Made by a program: the position numbers and the translations under genes. Positions 33,336-41,470 of a stretch of 64,000 nucleotides of DNA are shown here, piece by piece. A model generated the notes under the pieces. That model did not search any database. It saw nothing but the letters and a program-made list of their open reading frames with translations, and was not told where the DNA came from. How positions within the stretch are numbered: the first letter of the stretch is position 1; each line of letters starts with the position of its first letter. Source of the DNA: a bacterium (lineage in GTDB: Bacteria > Patescibacteria > Paceibacteria > Moranbacterales > UBA1568); the NCBI GenBank assembly GCA_021821305.1, contig JAKACP010000001.1:682001-746000 (forward strand), in the 5' to 3' direction.

Positions 33336-33626
33336 TCAGGCGGGAATCAACTCGTCGAGGAGTCGCCGGCAGGCCCTGGCTTCGGACATGGTCATCGCGG
33401 TCGTCGCATCGTAATTGCGGGTATCGCCCATCAGGATCATCGTCTTGTCTTCCTTGATGGCCAAAAAGGGTGACTTGAGCACCTGACCGCCGATTTTCCC
33501 ATGGATCGCGTACATCTTGAATCCCTTGGTGGGAATGACCTGTGGAGATCCGGCGATCTTCACCGTCTTCGGCATCTCGTTTAATGCCATGGCTTCGATA
33601 CGGAGTGTATCCGACTTCTTATTCAT
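33336..33626 (-). CDS. Hypothetical small protein (96 residues)
   Basis: No family recognised. A soluble, mixed alpha/beta composition without signal peptide or membrane helix. The middle part alternates hydrophobic residues (KMYAIHGKIGGQVLKS, KTMILMGDTR), suggesting a small beta sheet. The C-terminus is an amphipathic helix (SEARACRRLLDEL). The gene is a complete single-gene unit: promoter TTGACA-17-TAGAGT at 33704-33732, ribosome site AGGAGG 8 bases before ATG, and a private terminator. That organisation suggests real and fairly strong expression. Confidence 0.75.
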   Translation of the reverse strand: MNKKSDTLRIEAMALNEMPKTVKIAGSPQVIPTKGFKMYAIHGKIGGQVLKSPFLAIKEDKTMILMGDTRNYDATTAMTMSEARACRRLLDELIPA

Positions 33627-33703
33627 CAGTATTGCCTCCTGTAAAAAAGAACGAATCCCGTCGCCGCATGACGATGGGGCCAGTCGATTGACTGACGAAG
33701 GAT

Positions 33704-33732
33704 ACTCTACGATATATCGCGTACCCTGTCAA
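33704..33732 (-). promoter_or_regulatory. Promoter of the 96-residue orphan gene
   Basis: Minus-strand TTGACA (33727-33732), 17 bases, TAGAGT (33704-33709). The -35 overlaps the stop codon of the neighbouring nuclease gene. Confidence 0.8.
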
Positions 33733-34499
33733 CGCTGGAGTTTTCCCCGCTCCTGCGCTCCGACCGCGGCCACGTAGGCGCAGTAGTCGCACTCGGGCGA
33801 GGCTTCGGGGATATCCTCTCCGCGCAGACACGCGTGTGCGTCGCCGAGCGCGCCTTCGACCCACGCGGCATCGCCCTCGTACGGGATGAGCGTCACGTCG
33901 AACTCGAGCCTGCCGTCGAACGCCTCGCGGTCGGTCCGACCGTTGCAGTAGACGAAGTACCCGGTATCCGAGACGGGATAGCCGTTGTGCCGGAGGAGCC
34001 ACTGGTAGACCTCCATCTGCCGCTTGTATCCGATCTGCCAGGCCTTGTCGAGCGCGGTGATGTCTCCCGCCTTGGACGTGGCCTTGTAGTCGACGACGAT
34101 ATACTCCCCGTTCGAGCTCTGCCAGAGATCGTCGATCGCGCCGTACACCAGGAAATTCGTCGGCTCGTGGAGATACCGCACGCCGGTGAAATTGTGCCGC
34201 CACTGTTCGAGGTCCTTGTGCGGGACCGGCCGCGCGTCCACGCCGTACCGCTCGATGAGCGGATGCGCCCCGCCGTTCGCACGGTAGATGTCGAACTCCT
34301 GCTTGAGGAGGTGGTCGACGGCCGAGTTGAGCGCGAACGGAAACCCGGGCGGCCGCCCCACGCCGAGCCGGCGGTCGAGATAGAAGCACCGCGGACAGTT
34401 GAGAAACAGATCGAGCTTGGAACGCGACAGCTTGAACGGTTCGGCCGAAGCCGGATCGTAGAGCCCTCTCACCCGTTGCGCGGTATGGTATTCGGACAT
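33729..34499 (-). CDS. RecB/Cas4-like PD-(D/E)XK nuclease
   Basis: 256 residues. The nuclease core is GAIDDLWQ (about 119-126), then VVDYKATSK (about 134-142, the D-Y-K catalytic motif) and QMEVYQWLLR (the Q/Y motif). Cys pairs flank it: CPRC near residue 34-37 and CDYC near 240-243. Such Cys pairs in AddB, Cas4 and related nucleases bind an iron-sulfur cluster, but here two plus two Cys could equally bind zinc. It stands alone, with no helicase partner or cas genes beside it; a repair or DNA-uptake role is possible. Short CPR proteins of this type are common. Confidence 0.85.
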   Translation of the reverse strand: MSEYHTAQRVRGLYDPASAEPFKLSRSKLDLFLNCPRCFYLDRRLGVGRPPGFPFALNSAVDHLLKQEFDIYRANGGAHPLIERYGVDARPVPHKDLEQWRHNFTGVRYLHEPTNFLVYGAIDDLWQSSNGEYIVVDYKATSKAGDITALDKAWQIGYKRQMEVYQWLLRHNGYPVSDTGYFVYCNGRTDREAFDGRLEFDVTLIPYEGDAAWVEGALGDAHACLRGEDIPEASPECDYCAYVAAVGAQERGKLQR

Positions 34500-34509
34500 A
34501 GGATCGAAG

Positions 34510-34998
34510 TTACAGGTAGAGCTTCCAGAGAAACACGAGGACCATGACGATGCCGAGGATCAGCTTGATCACCGTACCACCGAGGAATCCGAGCACGCTC
34601 CCCCATCCGGCGCGGAGCGACTGATGCAGGTCCTTGCGGGCGAAGATCATCTCTCCTGCCGCCGCACCAAGGAAGACGCCGATCACGAGTCCGGGGATAT
34701 TGAACGCGACCAGCCCCGCGATGCCGCCCACGACCGACCCCCCGACTCCCCACCCGGTCGATCCGAAACGCGACGCACCATAGGCGCTCGCGAGGAAATC
34801 GAAGATCATGGAAACGAGCGAGACGAGACCCAGGACGACGAGCGTCACGACACCGATCCCGTCCACGCCGAAGTAAAGCACGTGGACCAGTATGCCCGCG
34901 AAGATGAGCCCGACCCCGGGCAGAGCGGGTACGACCGTCCCCGCGAGCCCGACGAGGATGACCGCCCACACGACGACGCTGACGATGATGGATTCCAT
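34510..34998 (-). CDS. DUF456 membrane protein
   Basis: 162 residues with five or so membrane helices and the glycine-rich repeats of DUF456 (GLAGTVVPALPGVGLIFAGI near the start, GGSVVGGIAGLVAFNIPGLV in the middle). The role is unknown; these proteins occur widely in bacteria. The start at 34998 was chosen because TATACT (35008-35013) lies just upstream, inside the longer frame. The expected transcript would begin within a few bases of the ATG, so translation is probably leaderless or nearly so. Confidence 0.85.
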   Translation of the reverse strand: MESIIVSVVVWAVILVGLAGTVVPALPGVGLIFAGILVHVLYFGVDGIGVVTLVVLGLVSLVSMIFDFLASAYGASRFGSTGWGVGGSVVGGIAGLVAFNIPGLVIGVFLGAAAGEMIFARKDLHQSLRAGWGSVLGFLGGTVIKLILGIVMVLVFLWKLYL

Positions 34999-35028
34999 AT
35001 TACTTACAGTATACACCCACGACCGGGT

Positions 35029-35060
35029 AAAAAAAGACCGGCAACAGTGATGTCGCCGGT
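35029..35060 (-). terminator. Terminator after the 307-residue gene
   Basis: Minus-strand ACCGGCGACA/TGTTGCCGGT stem followed by CTTTTTTTAC. Confidence 0.85.
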
Positions 35061-35062
35061 GT

Positions 35063-35986
35063 TCAGCGGATTTTCCGCGGGATGACTTCGAAGGAGAGAT
35101 GCTCCTGGTCCTTTCTCGTGAACGGACGCGGATAGAGGTCCGCGCCGCGGAACGGAAGCGTCTCTCCCTGATATTCGAAGAATTCGTCGAAGAGATCGAC
35201 GAACCGTTCGAACCGATCGGCGCTTCCGGTAGGACTCGTCTCGAGGAGAGCGGAGAGCACGGGGAGGTATTTCCCTCCGATGAGCTTCCGCGCGACGAGC
35301 CACGCGAGGAAGTGATCCGGGACCCGGCCCTCCTCGTACCAATCGCGTATCTCGCGTGCTTCTCCGAAATCGGTCGGCCAGAAGATCGTCGAATCGCGCG
35401 CCGCTTCGCGCATCCCGTCCGAATACGCCCACAGCTTGCGGTTCACGTCCCGGGAGACGAGCCATTCGGACGCCTTCCGCCGCTCCAGATCCGCGAGGAG
35501 TATTTGCAGGAGAAGTGCCCGATCGCGGAGCGAGACCGAAAACGTGATACCCCTGCGGCGCGGAATCTCCTTTTCCCAGACGAGACCGGATTTCCTCCAC
35601 CGCGGAAAGTACATGGTGACCCGCCGCGGATCCTTTCTCCACCGCCGCATGCGCTCGTGGGCGATCGCGACGATCCCGTCCACGAGATGCGGCCAGAGAG
35701 CTCGCAACCGGGTACCGAGGAGCCGGTTCCCGCGGAACGTCGGATAATCCTTGTAGGGATATTCCCGCCGCATCCCGATCATCGAGACGAGCTCGAGCCC
35801 GTGCGACCCGATCTCCCAGACGACGATCGATTCCTTTTTCCCGTTCGGGATTTCCTTGGCGACACCCGTCTCCCGTCCGAATCGGACCGGATACGAATGC
35901 TCGAGGATGGGATGCCCTCTCCCGTCGAGGAGGAAGGTCTGCCGGTACGGCAGGATCTCTCCTTGGTCGAACAATTCCTTCTGCAT
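35063..35986 (-). CDS. Hypothetical protein (307 residues)
   Basis: No family recognised. Soluble and rich in Arg, Trp and aromatic residues (ERMRRWRKDPRRVTMYFPRW near 115-135). It has no signal peptide, membrane helix or Cys motif. The high positive charge in the middle is compatible with nucleic-acid or membrane-surface binding, but no catalytic signature is seen. It has a strong ribosome site (GGAGGAATCCATC-ATG) and its own terminator, like the other orphan genes of the region, and stands alone between DUF456 and the 154-residue orphan. Confidence 0.72.
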   Translation of the reverse strand: MQKELFDQGEILPYRQTFLLDGRGHPILEHSYPVRFGRETGVAKEIPNGKKESIVVWEIGSHGLELVSMIGMRREYPYKDYPTFRGNRLLGTRLRALWPHLVDGIVAIAHERMRRWRKDPRRVTMYFPRWRKSGLVWEKEIPRRRGITFSVSLRDRALLLQILLADLERRKASEWLVSRDVNRKLWAYSDGMREAARDSTIFWPTDFGEAREIRDWYEEGRVPDHFLAWLVARKLIGGKYLPVLSALLETSPTGSADRFERFVDLFDEFFEYQGETLPFRGADLYPRPFTRKDQEHLSFEVIPRKIR

Positions 35987-36065
35987 GATGGATTCCTCCG
36001 TGACAAAGAACAGCCCGATACTCTATCACGCCGCGCCCCACGGTTCAAGCAGCCCGCTCTCGGGA

Positions 36066-36098
36066 CAAAAAAAGGCGACCGGTCATTATGACTGGTCG
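36066..36098 (-). terminator. Terminator of the 154-residue orphan gene
   Basis: Minus-strand GCGACCAGTCA/TGACCGGTCGC stem followed by seven T residues after CC. Confidence 0.85.
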
Positions 36099-36121
36099 CT
36101 TCGTCCGAACCGCCACGGGAG

Positions 36122-36586
36122 TTATCCCGCGGAAGGAACGCGGATCAGGCGGAACCGCCTCGCGAGACGATCGTGCCATTCCTCGCAATGGCGATCCCAC
36201 AGCACATCGAGACTCGGTTTATAGCCGTGCTTCTTGGTCCACTCTTTCGCATGTTCGGAAGCTATGAGGAGAAACGCGAACGCTCCCCAGGCTTCCGGCG
36301 ACACGGCCTTCTGCAGACCGCAGGCCTCCAAGGAAAAATGTTCCGGACCGCCCGACTTGAGCCAGTCCTCTTCCCTCCGCTCGAGCGGACAGTCGACGAC
36401 GGACTTGCAGCGCAGGCAGGCTTCGTGGATTTCCTGGTTCTGTTTTTCGTACAGGGCGATGAGGCTGCAGACTTCGGCCATGGTGCCCGATGACTTGATG
36501 GATGCCAGCCACTCCTCCGCCGCCGACGGATTCATTTCTTTGAAAAGACCGAGAAGCCGGTCGAACTCAGCACATTCCTGTTCCAT
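36122..36586 (-). CDS. Hypothetical protein with Cys pair (154 residues)
   Basis: No family recognised. Mostly helical and soluble. CLRCKSVVDCPL (about 58-69) places three Cys in a C-x2-C-x5-C pattern, with more Cys near 89 and 133, so metal binding is possible. The C-terminal half (SPEAWGAFAFLLIASEHAKEW) looks like packed helices. The start at 36586 is set by GGAGGGGATC directly before the ATG. The frame runs a further 80 codons upstream through the promoter and is not translated there. Monocistronic, with its own terminator. Confidence 0.72.
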   Translation of the reverse strand: MEQECAEFDRLLGLFKEMNPSAAEEWLASIKSSGTMAEVCSLIALYEKQNQEIHEACLRCKSVVDCPLERREEDWLKSGGPEHFSLEACGLQKAVSPEAWGAFAFLLIASEHAKEWTKKHGYKPSLDVLWDRHCEEWHDRLARRFRLIRVPSAG

Positions 36587-36617
36587 GATCCCCTCCGTAT
36601 AAGAAGAACATGTCGAC

Positions 36618-36646
36618 ATTCTTCTCCTTTGCACCTCGGTTGTCAA
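36618..36646 (-). promoter_or_regulatory. Promoter of the 154-residue orphan gene
   Basis: Minus-strand TTGACA (36641-36646), 17 bases, AAGAAT (36618-36623). The -35 is perfect and the -10 weak. Confidence 0.65.
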
Positions 36647-36728
36647 GGACGCCGATTTTCGCGAAAAAACCGCGCGAATAGCGTTGCCGATAAGCGGATA
36701 TGATTTGTCAGACGTTGATCCGTTCAGA

Positions 36729-37775
36729 TCACGAGGCCAGGTGCCGCCGGAAAAACTCGGTTGTCTGTCGCATGAAGTCCGTCCAGCGCGGACCGAACTC
36801 GTGCGCTTCCCCGTCATAGACGACATAGTCGAGCGCTTTCCCCTCCGTCTTCATGAGCTCGGCAGTCCTATCCGACCACTCCTTGGGCACGCTCTCGTCC
36901 CTCGTCCCCTGGAAGAGGATCATCGGCACCGAGATCCGCTCGACATAGGTCGCGGGCGAGAGGGCATCCCATACGGGACCGTTCTCCTCGGGGGTGCCAT
37001 AGCGCTCGCGGATGCGCTCCGCCCGTTCGGGATTCCTCGCCATGTATTTGAAATACGAATCCCGATAGTCCATGGAGATCGGCGCGTAGAGCGCGATGGC
37101 GTCGACCAGATCCGGTTTCGCCACCGCGATCGTCTGTGCGATTCCTCCGCCCATCGAGTGTCCGAGCATGCCGATATTTTCCTTGTCGAAATACGGGAGC
37201 GATGACGCGCGTACCGCATAGACAGCGTTGATCACGTCCTCGACATATCCGAGTCGGTTCTCGAGTTCGCCGTCGTCCACGCGGCTCGACTGCGCGTGAT
37301 TGCGGTAGTCCGGATGGATCACGACGAATCCCTGCCGGGCGAGATAGTCCTGCTCGCGGCGCAATCCGCGCCCGTTGGTATAGATGGCCGGATCGATATA
37401 GCCGTGGTTGAGGATGAGCACCGGAAACGGTCCGGCGCCCGAAGGCACGTTCATGATGCCCGAGATCGAGAGCTCGCCGCTCCGGTAGGTGATGTAGTAG
37501 CGGGTGTACGCGTCGTGACGCTCGAGTATCTGTCCCACGGAAAGATCCCTCCCGTCGAAGTTCTTGTCAACCAGCTCCTCGATGGACGGCCACGTCGGAG
37601 ATACGACCGCATTCGGGTTCGGCGCCTCGGCCGGGTCCGACGACGTATCGCCCGCGCGCTCCGGAAGTACGGCGACGCCGGGAGCCGATTCCGGACGCAT
37701 GAGAAAAAACGCGACGAGCCCGACCGTCGCGACGACGACGGCGATGACGATGATCGGTCGTGCGGAAAAAATCAT
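36729..37775 (-). CDS. Membrane-anchored alpha/beta hydrolase (prolyl-oligopeptidase-like)
   Basis: 348 residues. An N-terminal membrane helix (about 7-26) and a Ser/Pro-rich linker anchor a complete alpha/beta-hydrolase domain outside the membrane. The oxyanion region VLILNHGYIDP, nucleophile elbow GHSMGGGIAQ (Ser near 206), catalytic Asp near GTRDESVPKEW and His in GEAHEFGPRW form a full triad. The domain resembles S9 peptidases and acetyl-xylan-esterase-like proteins; substrate unknown. A GGAG sequence lies 4 bases before the ATG. Confidence 0.88.
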   Translation of the reverse strand: MIFSARPIIVIAVVVATVGLVAFFLMRPESAPGVAVLPERAGDTSSDPAEAPNPNAVVSPTWPSIEELVDKNFDGRDLSVGQILERHDAYTRYYITYRSGELSISGIMNVPSGAGPFPVLILNHGYIDPAIYTNGRGLRREQDYLARQGFVVIHPDYRNHAQSSRVDDGELENRLGYVEDVINAVYAVRASSLPYFDKENIGMLGHSMGGGIAQTIAVAKPDLVDAIALYAPISMDYRDSYFKYMARNPERAERIRERYGTPEENGPVWDALSPATYVERISVPMILFQGTRDESVPKEWSDRTAELMKTEGKALDYVVYDGEAHEFGPRWTDFMRQTTEFFRRHLAS

Positions 37776-37838
37776 ACGCTCCGGGTCGGGTTACGATGAG
37801 TATTACAATCGCACCGGATATCTCTTCCCGCGCGAGCT

Positions 37839-38060
37839 CTAAAGCTTCTCGAGTTCCTTGAGGTCCTTGTCGGGGAAATAGAGTATGGCGAACCCGACGA
37901 TGATCCCGCCTATGGCGGTCCAGAGACCGTTGCCGGAAAATACCGCGACGTCGACCCAGTCGAGGATATGCCATATCCCCCGCCAGATGATGACAAGCCC
38001 GACGACGATACCGAGGTTCTTCCCGAAATAAGCGATGAGCGAACGTTTCATGATTCTCAT
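37839..38060 (-). CDS. Small membrane protein (73 residues)
   Basis: A basic N-terminus (MRIMKRSLIAYFGKN) is followed by two hydrophobic helices (about 16-30 and 43-60) and a charged tail PDKDLKELEKL. No family recognised. An ATG three codons downstream (38051) is an equally good start. The longer frame upstream overlaps the exonuclease gene and is not credible. It lies between exoX and the hydrolase in the same direction without a clear ribosome binding site. Confidence 0.6.
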   Translation of the reverse strand: MRIMKRSLIAYFGKNLGIVVGLVIIWRGIWHILDWVDVAVFSGNGLWTAIGGIIVGFAILYFPDKDLKELEKL

Positions 38061-38137
38061 GGATGCGTATCGATTATGAACGGATAAACAGGGGTCGTTT
38101 GGAATGATACCACGGAAATACCGGGAAGCGTTCCGGA

Positions 38138-38878
38138 TCAGGATGTCGAGCCTTTGAGGTAGTGGTCGAGGGTGTAGATCCAGTTCTCGTCGTCCTCCTC
38201 GCCGCGCTCCCTCGCCATGACCTTCTGATTGAGGAGCCACGCGAGATAGCTCGCGTCCTCGGACGCGACTTTTTTCACATCCTCACCGGAATATTTCCCG
38301 AAATTGAATTTTCGGATGAGGATCGGGCGAGCGGACACCGCGAGCATCTCATGGAGCACCGCTCCCTCGTCGCCGAGCGTCCCGAGCATCTTCGTGAAAT
38401 GGAAGTCGAACAGCGCGCGGAGCACGCGCACATCGCCCAAGGCATCGTGCGCCGAGGCATCCTCGACGTCGAGGTCGTGGTAGTAGCGCAGGTACTGCAG
38501 ATTGTATTTCGGGATCTCCCCCGTGATATCGAGGTGATGCGCCACCTTGAAGGTGTCGATCATCCCCCCGACCGCGATCCCCTCGCGCGCGAGCATGTCC
38601 GCGTCGAATTTGGCATTGTGCGCGACGAGGACGGCGCCCGAGGCGAAGATATCCGAGAGCTCCCGATGCATCTCCGATTCCGCGAACGGTGGGAACGCTC
38701 CCACCATCTTGTTCGTGATCCGCGTCACGACCATTGCGTCGATCGAGATCGGCACGGGCGGACAGAAAAGCGACTCGGCCTCCTGGCCGCCGAACTCGTA
38801 CGCCACCTGGCACAGCCGGTCCTCCGGCCCGATGCCCGTCGTCTCCGTGTCGAGAAATATGAGTTTGGTCCTGTCCAT
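38138..38878 (-). CDS. ExoX-like DnaQ-family 3'-5' exonuclease
   Basis: 246-residue DEDDh exonuclease. Exo I is LDTETTG (7-13), Exo II is VAHNAKFDADML (near 84-95), and Exo III is HDALGDVRVL with the active His and Asp (near 145). After the nuclease domain comes the ExoX-type C-terminal module, FNFGKYSGEDVKKVASEDASYLAWLL, a DNA-contacting extension found in exodeoxyribonuclease X. It therefore more likely trims single-stranded DNA in repair than proofreads as DnaQ. The start at 38878 is set by homology and by a promoter inside the longer frame. Confidence 0.9.
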   Translation of the reverse strand: MDRTKLIFLDTETTGIGPEDRLCQVAYEFGGQEAESLFCPPVPISIDAMVVTRITNKMVGAFPPFAESEMHRELSDIFASGAVLVAHNAKFDADMLAREGIAVGGMIDTFKVAHHLDITGEIPKYNLQYLRYYHDLDVEDASAHDALGDVRVLRALFDFHFTKMLGTLGDEGAVLHEMLAVSARPILIRKFNFGKYSGEDVKKVASEDASYLAWLLNQKVMARERGEEDDENWIYTLDHYLKGSTS

Positions 38879-38904
38879 AGGCTTTTCTTGATATATTTCT
38901 CTCC

Positions 38905-38933
38905 AGTATACACCTGTCCGGTCCATCTGTCCG
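38905..38933 (-). promoter_or_regulatory. Promoter of the ExoX-like gene
   Basis: Minus-strand CGGACA (38928-38933), 17 bases, TATACT (38905-38910), giving a leader of about 20 bases to the ATG at 38878. A terminator-like hairpin lies directly upstream. Confidence 0.68.
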
Positions 38934-38934
38934 C

Positions 38935-38968
38935 AAAAAAAAACGGGATAGTCATAATGACTATACCC
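38935..38968 (-). terminator. Terminator-like hairpin upstream of the exoX promoter
   Basis: Minus-strand GGGTATAGTCAT/ATGACTATCCC stem followed by nine T residues. No minus-strand gene precedes it closely, so it probably insulates the exoX promoter from read-through. Confidence 0.7.
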
Positions 38969-39080
38969 TCAGGGCCTTGCAGAGAACCGCGGCGGACGCA
39001 AGGACGGAATGGAAAAAATTCCATCGTCAACTGTAGTACAGGGTACGGCACCTTCACAACCCGTTTCAGAGGAGACCATC

Positions 39081-39620
39081 ATGGCCAAGAAACCCCGTCG
39101 CACCGTCCCCGTACCCGCCTCGCTCGCCGAAGCCAACCACTCCCTCTTCCGCCTCGGTGCCATCGACCGCGCGGTCGCCGCCATCGAAAGCGGGCTCGAG
39201 GAAGAGATCGCCCGGCTTCGCAAGGAAGCCGAAGAAAAAAGCGCTCCCTTGCTCGCGGAACACGCCGATCTCGCGACCGGCCTCGAGGTCTTCGCCCGGG
39301 CCAACCGCGAGACGCTCCTCGCACGCGACAGGAAGTCCGTCCGGACCTCGGCCGGCACCTTCGGCTGGCGCGTCACTCCGTACAAGGTGGAGTTCCTGCG
39401 CGGCGCCGACAAGGTCCTCGCCGCGATCAAGAAACTCAAGCTCAAGAAATATATCCGCGTCACGGAGTCGATCGACAAAAAAGCCCTGCTCAAGGACCGC
39501 CCCGTCATCGCCGGCGTGAAATACGCACGGCGCGAGGAATTCTTCTATGCAGTCTCCTCGGAGACCACGACGGATCCGGATGCGCCGGCCGATGCCGCCC
39601 TATTCGCCAAAACCGCCTAA
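39081..39620 (+). CDS. Host-nuclease-inhibitor Gam-like protein
   Basis: 179 residues resembling phage Mu Gam, which coats double-stranded DNA ends and blocks RecBCD-type exonucleases. An N-terminal helix pair forms a coiled coil (about 12-65, SLAEANHSLFRLGAIDRAV, EEEIARLRKEAEEKSAPL). The Gam-type core follows: KSVRTSAGTFGWRVTPYKVE (about 84-103), then VLAAIKKLKLKKYIRVTESI, KKALLKDRPVIAGVKYARRE and a Phe-rich end. The start at 39081 has GAGGAG upstream. No other phage structural or replication genes are near; it has its own terminator. Confidence 0.82.
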   Translation: MAKKPRRTVPVPASLAEANHSLFRLGAIDRAVAAIESGLEEEIARLRKEAEEKSAPLLAEHADLATGLEVFARANRETLLARDRKSVRTSAGTFGWRVTPYKVEFLRGADKVLAAIKKLKLKKYIRVTESIDKKALLKDRPVIAGVKYARREEFFYAVSSETTTDPDAPADAALFAKTA

Positions 39621-39633
39621 GGGTCTCCCCTCC

Positions 39634-39667
39634 GCCCGTCAGTCATCGTACTGCCGGGCTTTTTTTC
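39634..39667 (+). terminator. Terminator of the Gam-like gene
   Basis: Stem GCCCGTCAG/CTGCCGGGC (one bulge) followed by seven T residues on the plus strand. Confidence 0.82.
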
Positions 39668-39911
39668 ATATCTTCCCGATCAGTTCGAGCTTCTGGGCGC
39701 GGGAGAGCCGCTTGATACGGGATTCCTCGCGGGACGCCTCCGAACGATTCTCGAACGCTCGCGAGAAAACGAGCGAGACCGGTCTTCGCCCCCGCGTATA
39801 TTTCGCCCCGAGCGTCGAACCGTTGTGCTCGAGAATCCGACGCTCCACATCGGTCGTGATGCCCACGTACAGCGTCTTGTCCGCACATTGGAGGATATAG
39901 AGGTGATACAT
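39666..39911 (-). CDS. GIY-YIG nuclease domain protein (UPF0213/YhbQ-like)
   Basis: 81 residues: a single GIY-YIG domain. The Y-I motif appears as HLYILQCADKTLYVGITTD (3-21), the catalytic Arg as RRILEHNG and the Glu as REESRIKRL. Stand-alone proteins of this size (YhbQ type) are thought to be structure-specific DNA nucleases, though few have been tested. It converges with the Gam-like gene and is the last native gene before the AT-rich island. Confidence 0.92.
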   Translation of the reverse strand: MYHLYILQCADKTLYVGITTDVERRILEHNGSTLGAKYTRGRRPVSLVFSRAFENRSEASREESRIKRLSRAQKLELIGKI

Positions 39912-39948
39912 GGTTCCATTCTACTCCCAAGTCGTCAAATCAGGATAT

Positions 39949-39958
39949 GGTTACGTAA
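39949..39958 (+). repeat. Direct repeat GGTTACGTAA, left copy
   Basis: Ten-base word found again at 46887-46896. The pair brackets the AT-richer defence island and tRNA-Arg. Possible attachment or recombination site; the word contains the palindrome TACGTA, which lowers its weight. Confidence 0.4.
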
Positions 39959-40020
39959 GTGCCAAAAAGGTACTTGCCTGCCCGCCTGTGGAGGAACGCC
40001 TTTTCTTCTCTTCGCCGAAA

Positions 40021-41457
40021 TTATGCCTGCAATATTTTCTTTAATCGATTCACCAAAAACTCGTCAAATCTATCCGGATCCTCCTTGCGCGTTCTAATCA
40101 TCTCAATGAGATCGCCACCACCAATTGGGAATATTAAGCACCTCTGAGCGAGAAAGTGTCTACGTGCTCTTTCGATATCTTTGTCCTGAACTTCTTTCCT
40201 TGATATTAGAAACACCAACTCTCTACCATTTGCAAGAGTGTACGCCCTCCCCTGGTTGAATTCGTCGTTAGAAATTCTGCTACTATCATAGTTTTTCGCT
40301 TCAATAACCAGAAGTCCAGATTTGATTTGCTGGTTTCTTATCATTTTGAAAAGTGGCGTGTTTGCACCATTTCCGAAGACAACGTCGTATCGAAAAATAC
40401 CATCTACCGAACAATCCTCTCGTGTCCCGCTCGTTAGATGGCCATCATACAGCGCAGTAAAAATCTTTCTGAGAAACTCGGAAAATCTGCTAGCACCGCC
40501 TTTTCCAGAAGGGATTTTTTTAAGCTCCTCAATATAAGAACTCCAGTTTTCCTTTCCTTTTTTTCTTTTCTTACGCCGCTCATCATCAAAGATATTTGGG
40601 TTTCCAACATAATCAGCTACCAGCTCTGGTCTATTTTTGGCAATTTTTCTGATTGCAGCCGTCTTCTTACCGAAACGACTCTTCAAGTCATTTTCTACTT
40701 GCTTCAGAGAAACTTTCGGCTTCTTACCTATTGATCTAGTTGTTATTATTCGCTGCTCCTCCTCGTGCTTTAAAAAATATCTCAAATAATTCTGATAAAA
40801 TCCTTCCGGACTGAAAATTGGGATCTTCCGAACTAGGTGCTTGGGCACAAAAATCCTCGGTTCGCAAAATCCGTCTTCTTCGAAGTAGGGAAGCCTCACT
40901 CTTGGTATGGGGCGCCACGTAAATGAAAAGGGGTCTAATGCACGCTCAATTTGAATATCAGTCGTTTTAAGCCCGTAAAGTTTTACCTGTTCCTCTGTAT
41001 ATTGGATTAGATACGAAATACCAAAATTCGCCACCAAATCTGAAAGCGTATCCGGACCAACTTTAGGAATAACGATCGACATCTTGGCAAGAGCCTCTAC
41101 TCCGACTTCATGCACAGTTTCGTTATCGAAGATTTCATTCTTTATTGCAATCGCTTTTTCCTCCGCCCCTCCCCTTCCATTTTTCCCATTTTTACAGTAA
41201 CCGAGAGCTATATGGCTAACTTCCGGAAATTCAAGCGCTGCTTCAAGCTCATCTGAAGTTATCGCGCCCTCTCTATAAGAATTTAGGTAACGATTAAAGT
41301 ATTCGTAAATAAGAGCCTGCACCTTGTGCCATCTGGTTTCTGGTGAATGATACAGGAGATTCAAATCAATATAAACAGGAGTGTCGTCCTTGCTGGGAAA
41401 AACGAAATCGACTTCATGCGGTTTATACTCCTTTATCAATTCGCCGAGAGTAATCAT
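40021..41457 (-). CDS. Putative PD-(D/E)XK nuclease effector of the XRE-ImmA operon
   Basis: 478 residues, AT-rich codon use unlike the host genes around it. No named family recognised. The C-terminal third has a restriction-endonuclease-like core: FRYDVVFGNG (near 355-364), LLVIEAKNYDSSR (near 385-397, the E-x-K motif) and EFNQGRAYTL. This is followed by a strand ELVFLISRK. The N-terminal two thirds are charged and may sense or bind partners. It lies 13 bases after the ImmA/IrrE gene, in one operon with XRE. A toxic or defensive nuclease controlled by the other two is inference. Confidence 0.7.
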   Translation of the reverse strand: MITLGELIKEYKPHEVDFVFPSKDDTPVYIDLNLLYHSPETRWHKVQALIYEYFNRYLNSYREGAITSDELEAALEFPEVSHIALGYCKNGKNGRGGAEEKAIAIKNEIFDNETVHEVGVEALAKMSIVIPKVGPDTLSDLVANFGISYLIQYTEEQVKLYGLKTTDIQIERALDPFSFTWRPIPRVRLPYFEEDGFCEPRIFVPKHLVRKIPIFSPEGFYQNYLRYFLKHEEEQRIITTRSIGKKPKVSLKQVENDLKSRFGKKTAAIRKIAKNRPELVADYVGNPNIFDDERRKKRKKGKENWSSYIEELKKIPSGKGGASRFSEFLRKIFTALYDGHLTSGTREDCSVDGIFRYDVVFGNGANTPLFKMIRNQQIKSGLLVIEAKNYDSSRISNDEFNQGRAYTLANGRELVFLISRKEVQDKDIERARRHFLAQRCLIFPIGGGDLIEMIRTRKEDPDRFDEFLVNRLKKILQA

Positions 41458-41470
41458 TTACATGGAAAAA

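Noticed and set aside
33729..34499. Cas4 identity of the RecB-like nuclease
   Set aside because: Cas4 has one plus three Cys around the core and cas neighbours; here there are two pairs and no cas genes.
38878..38926. Possible third start duplication: MDRT repeated 48 bases upstream of the ExoX-like start
   Set aside because: The upstream copy covers only four codons and lies between the -35 and -10 of the promoter, so chance is sufficient.
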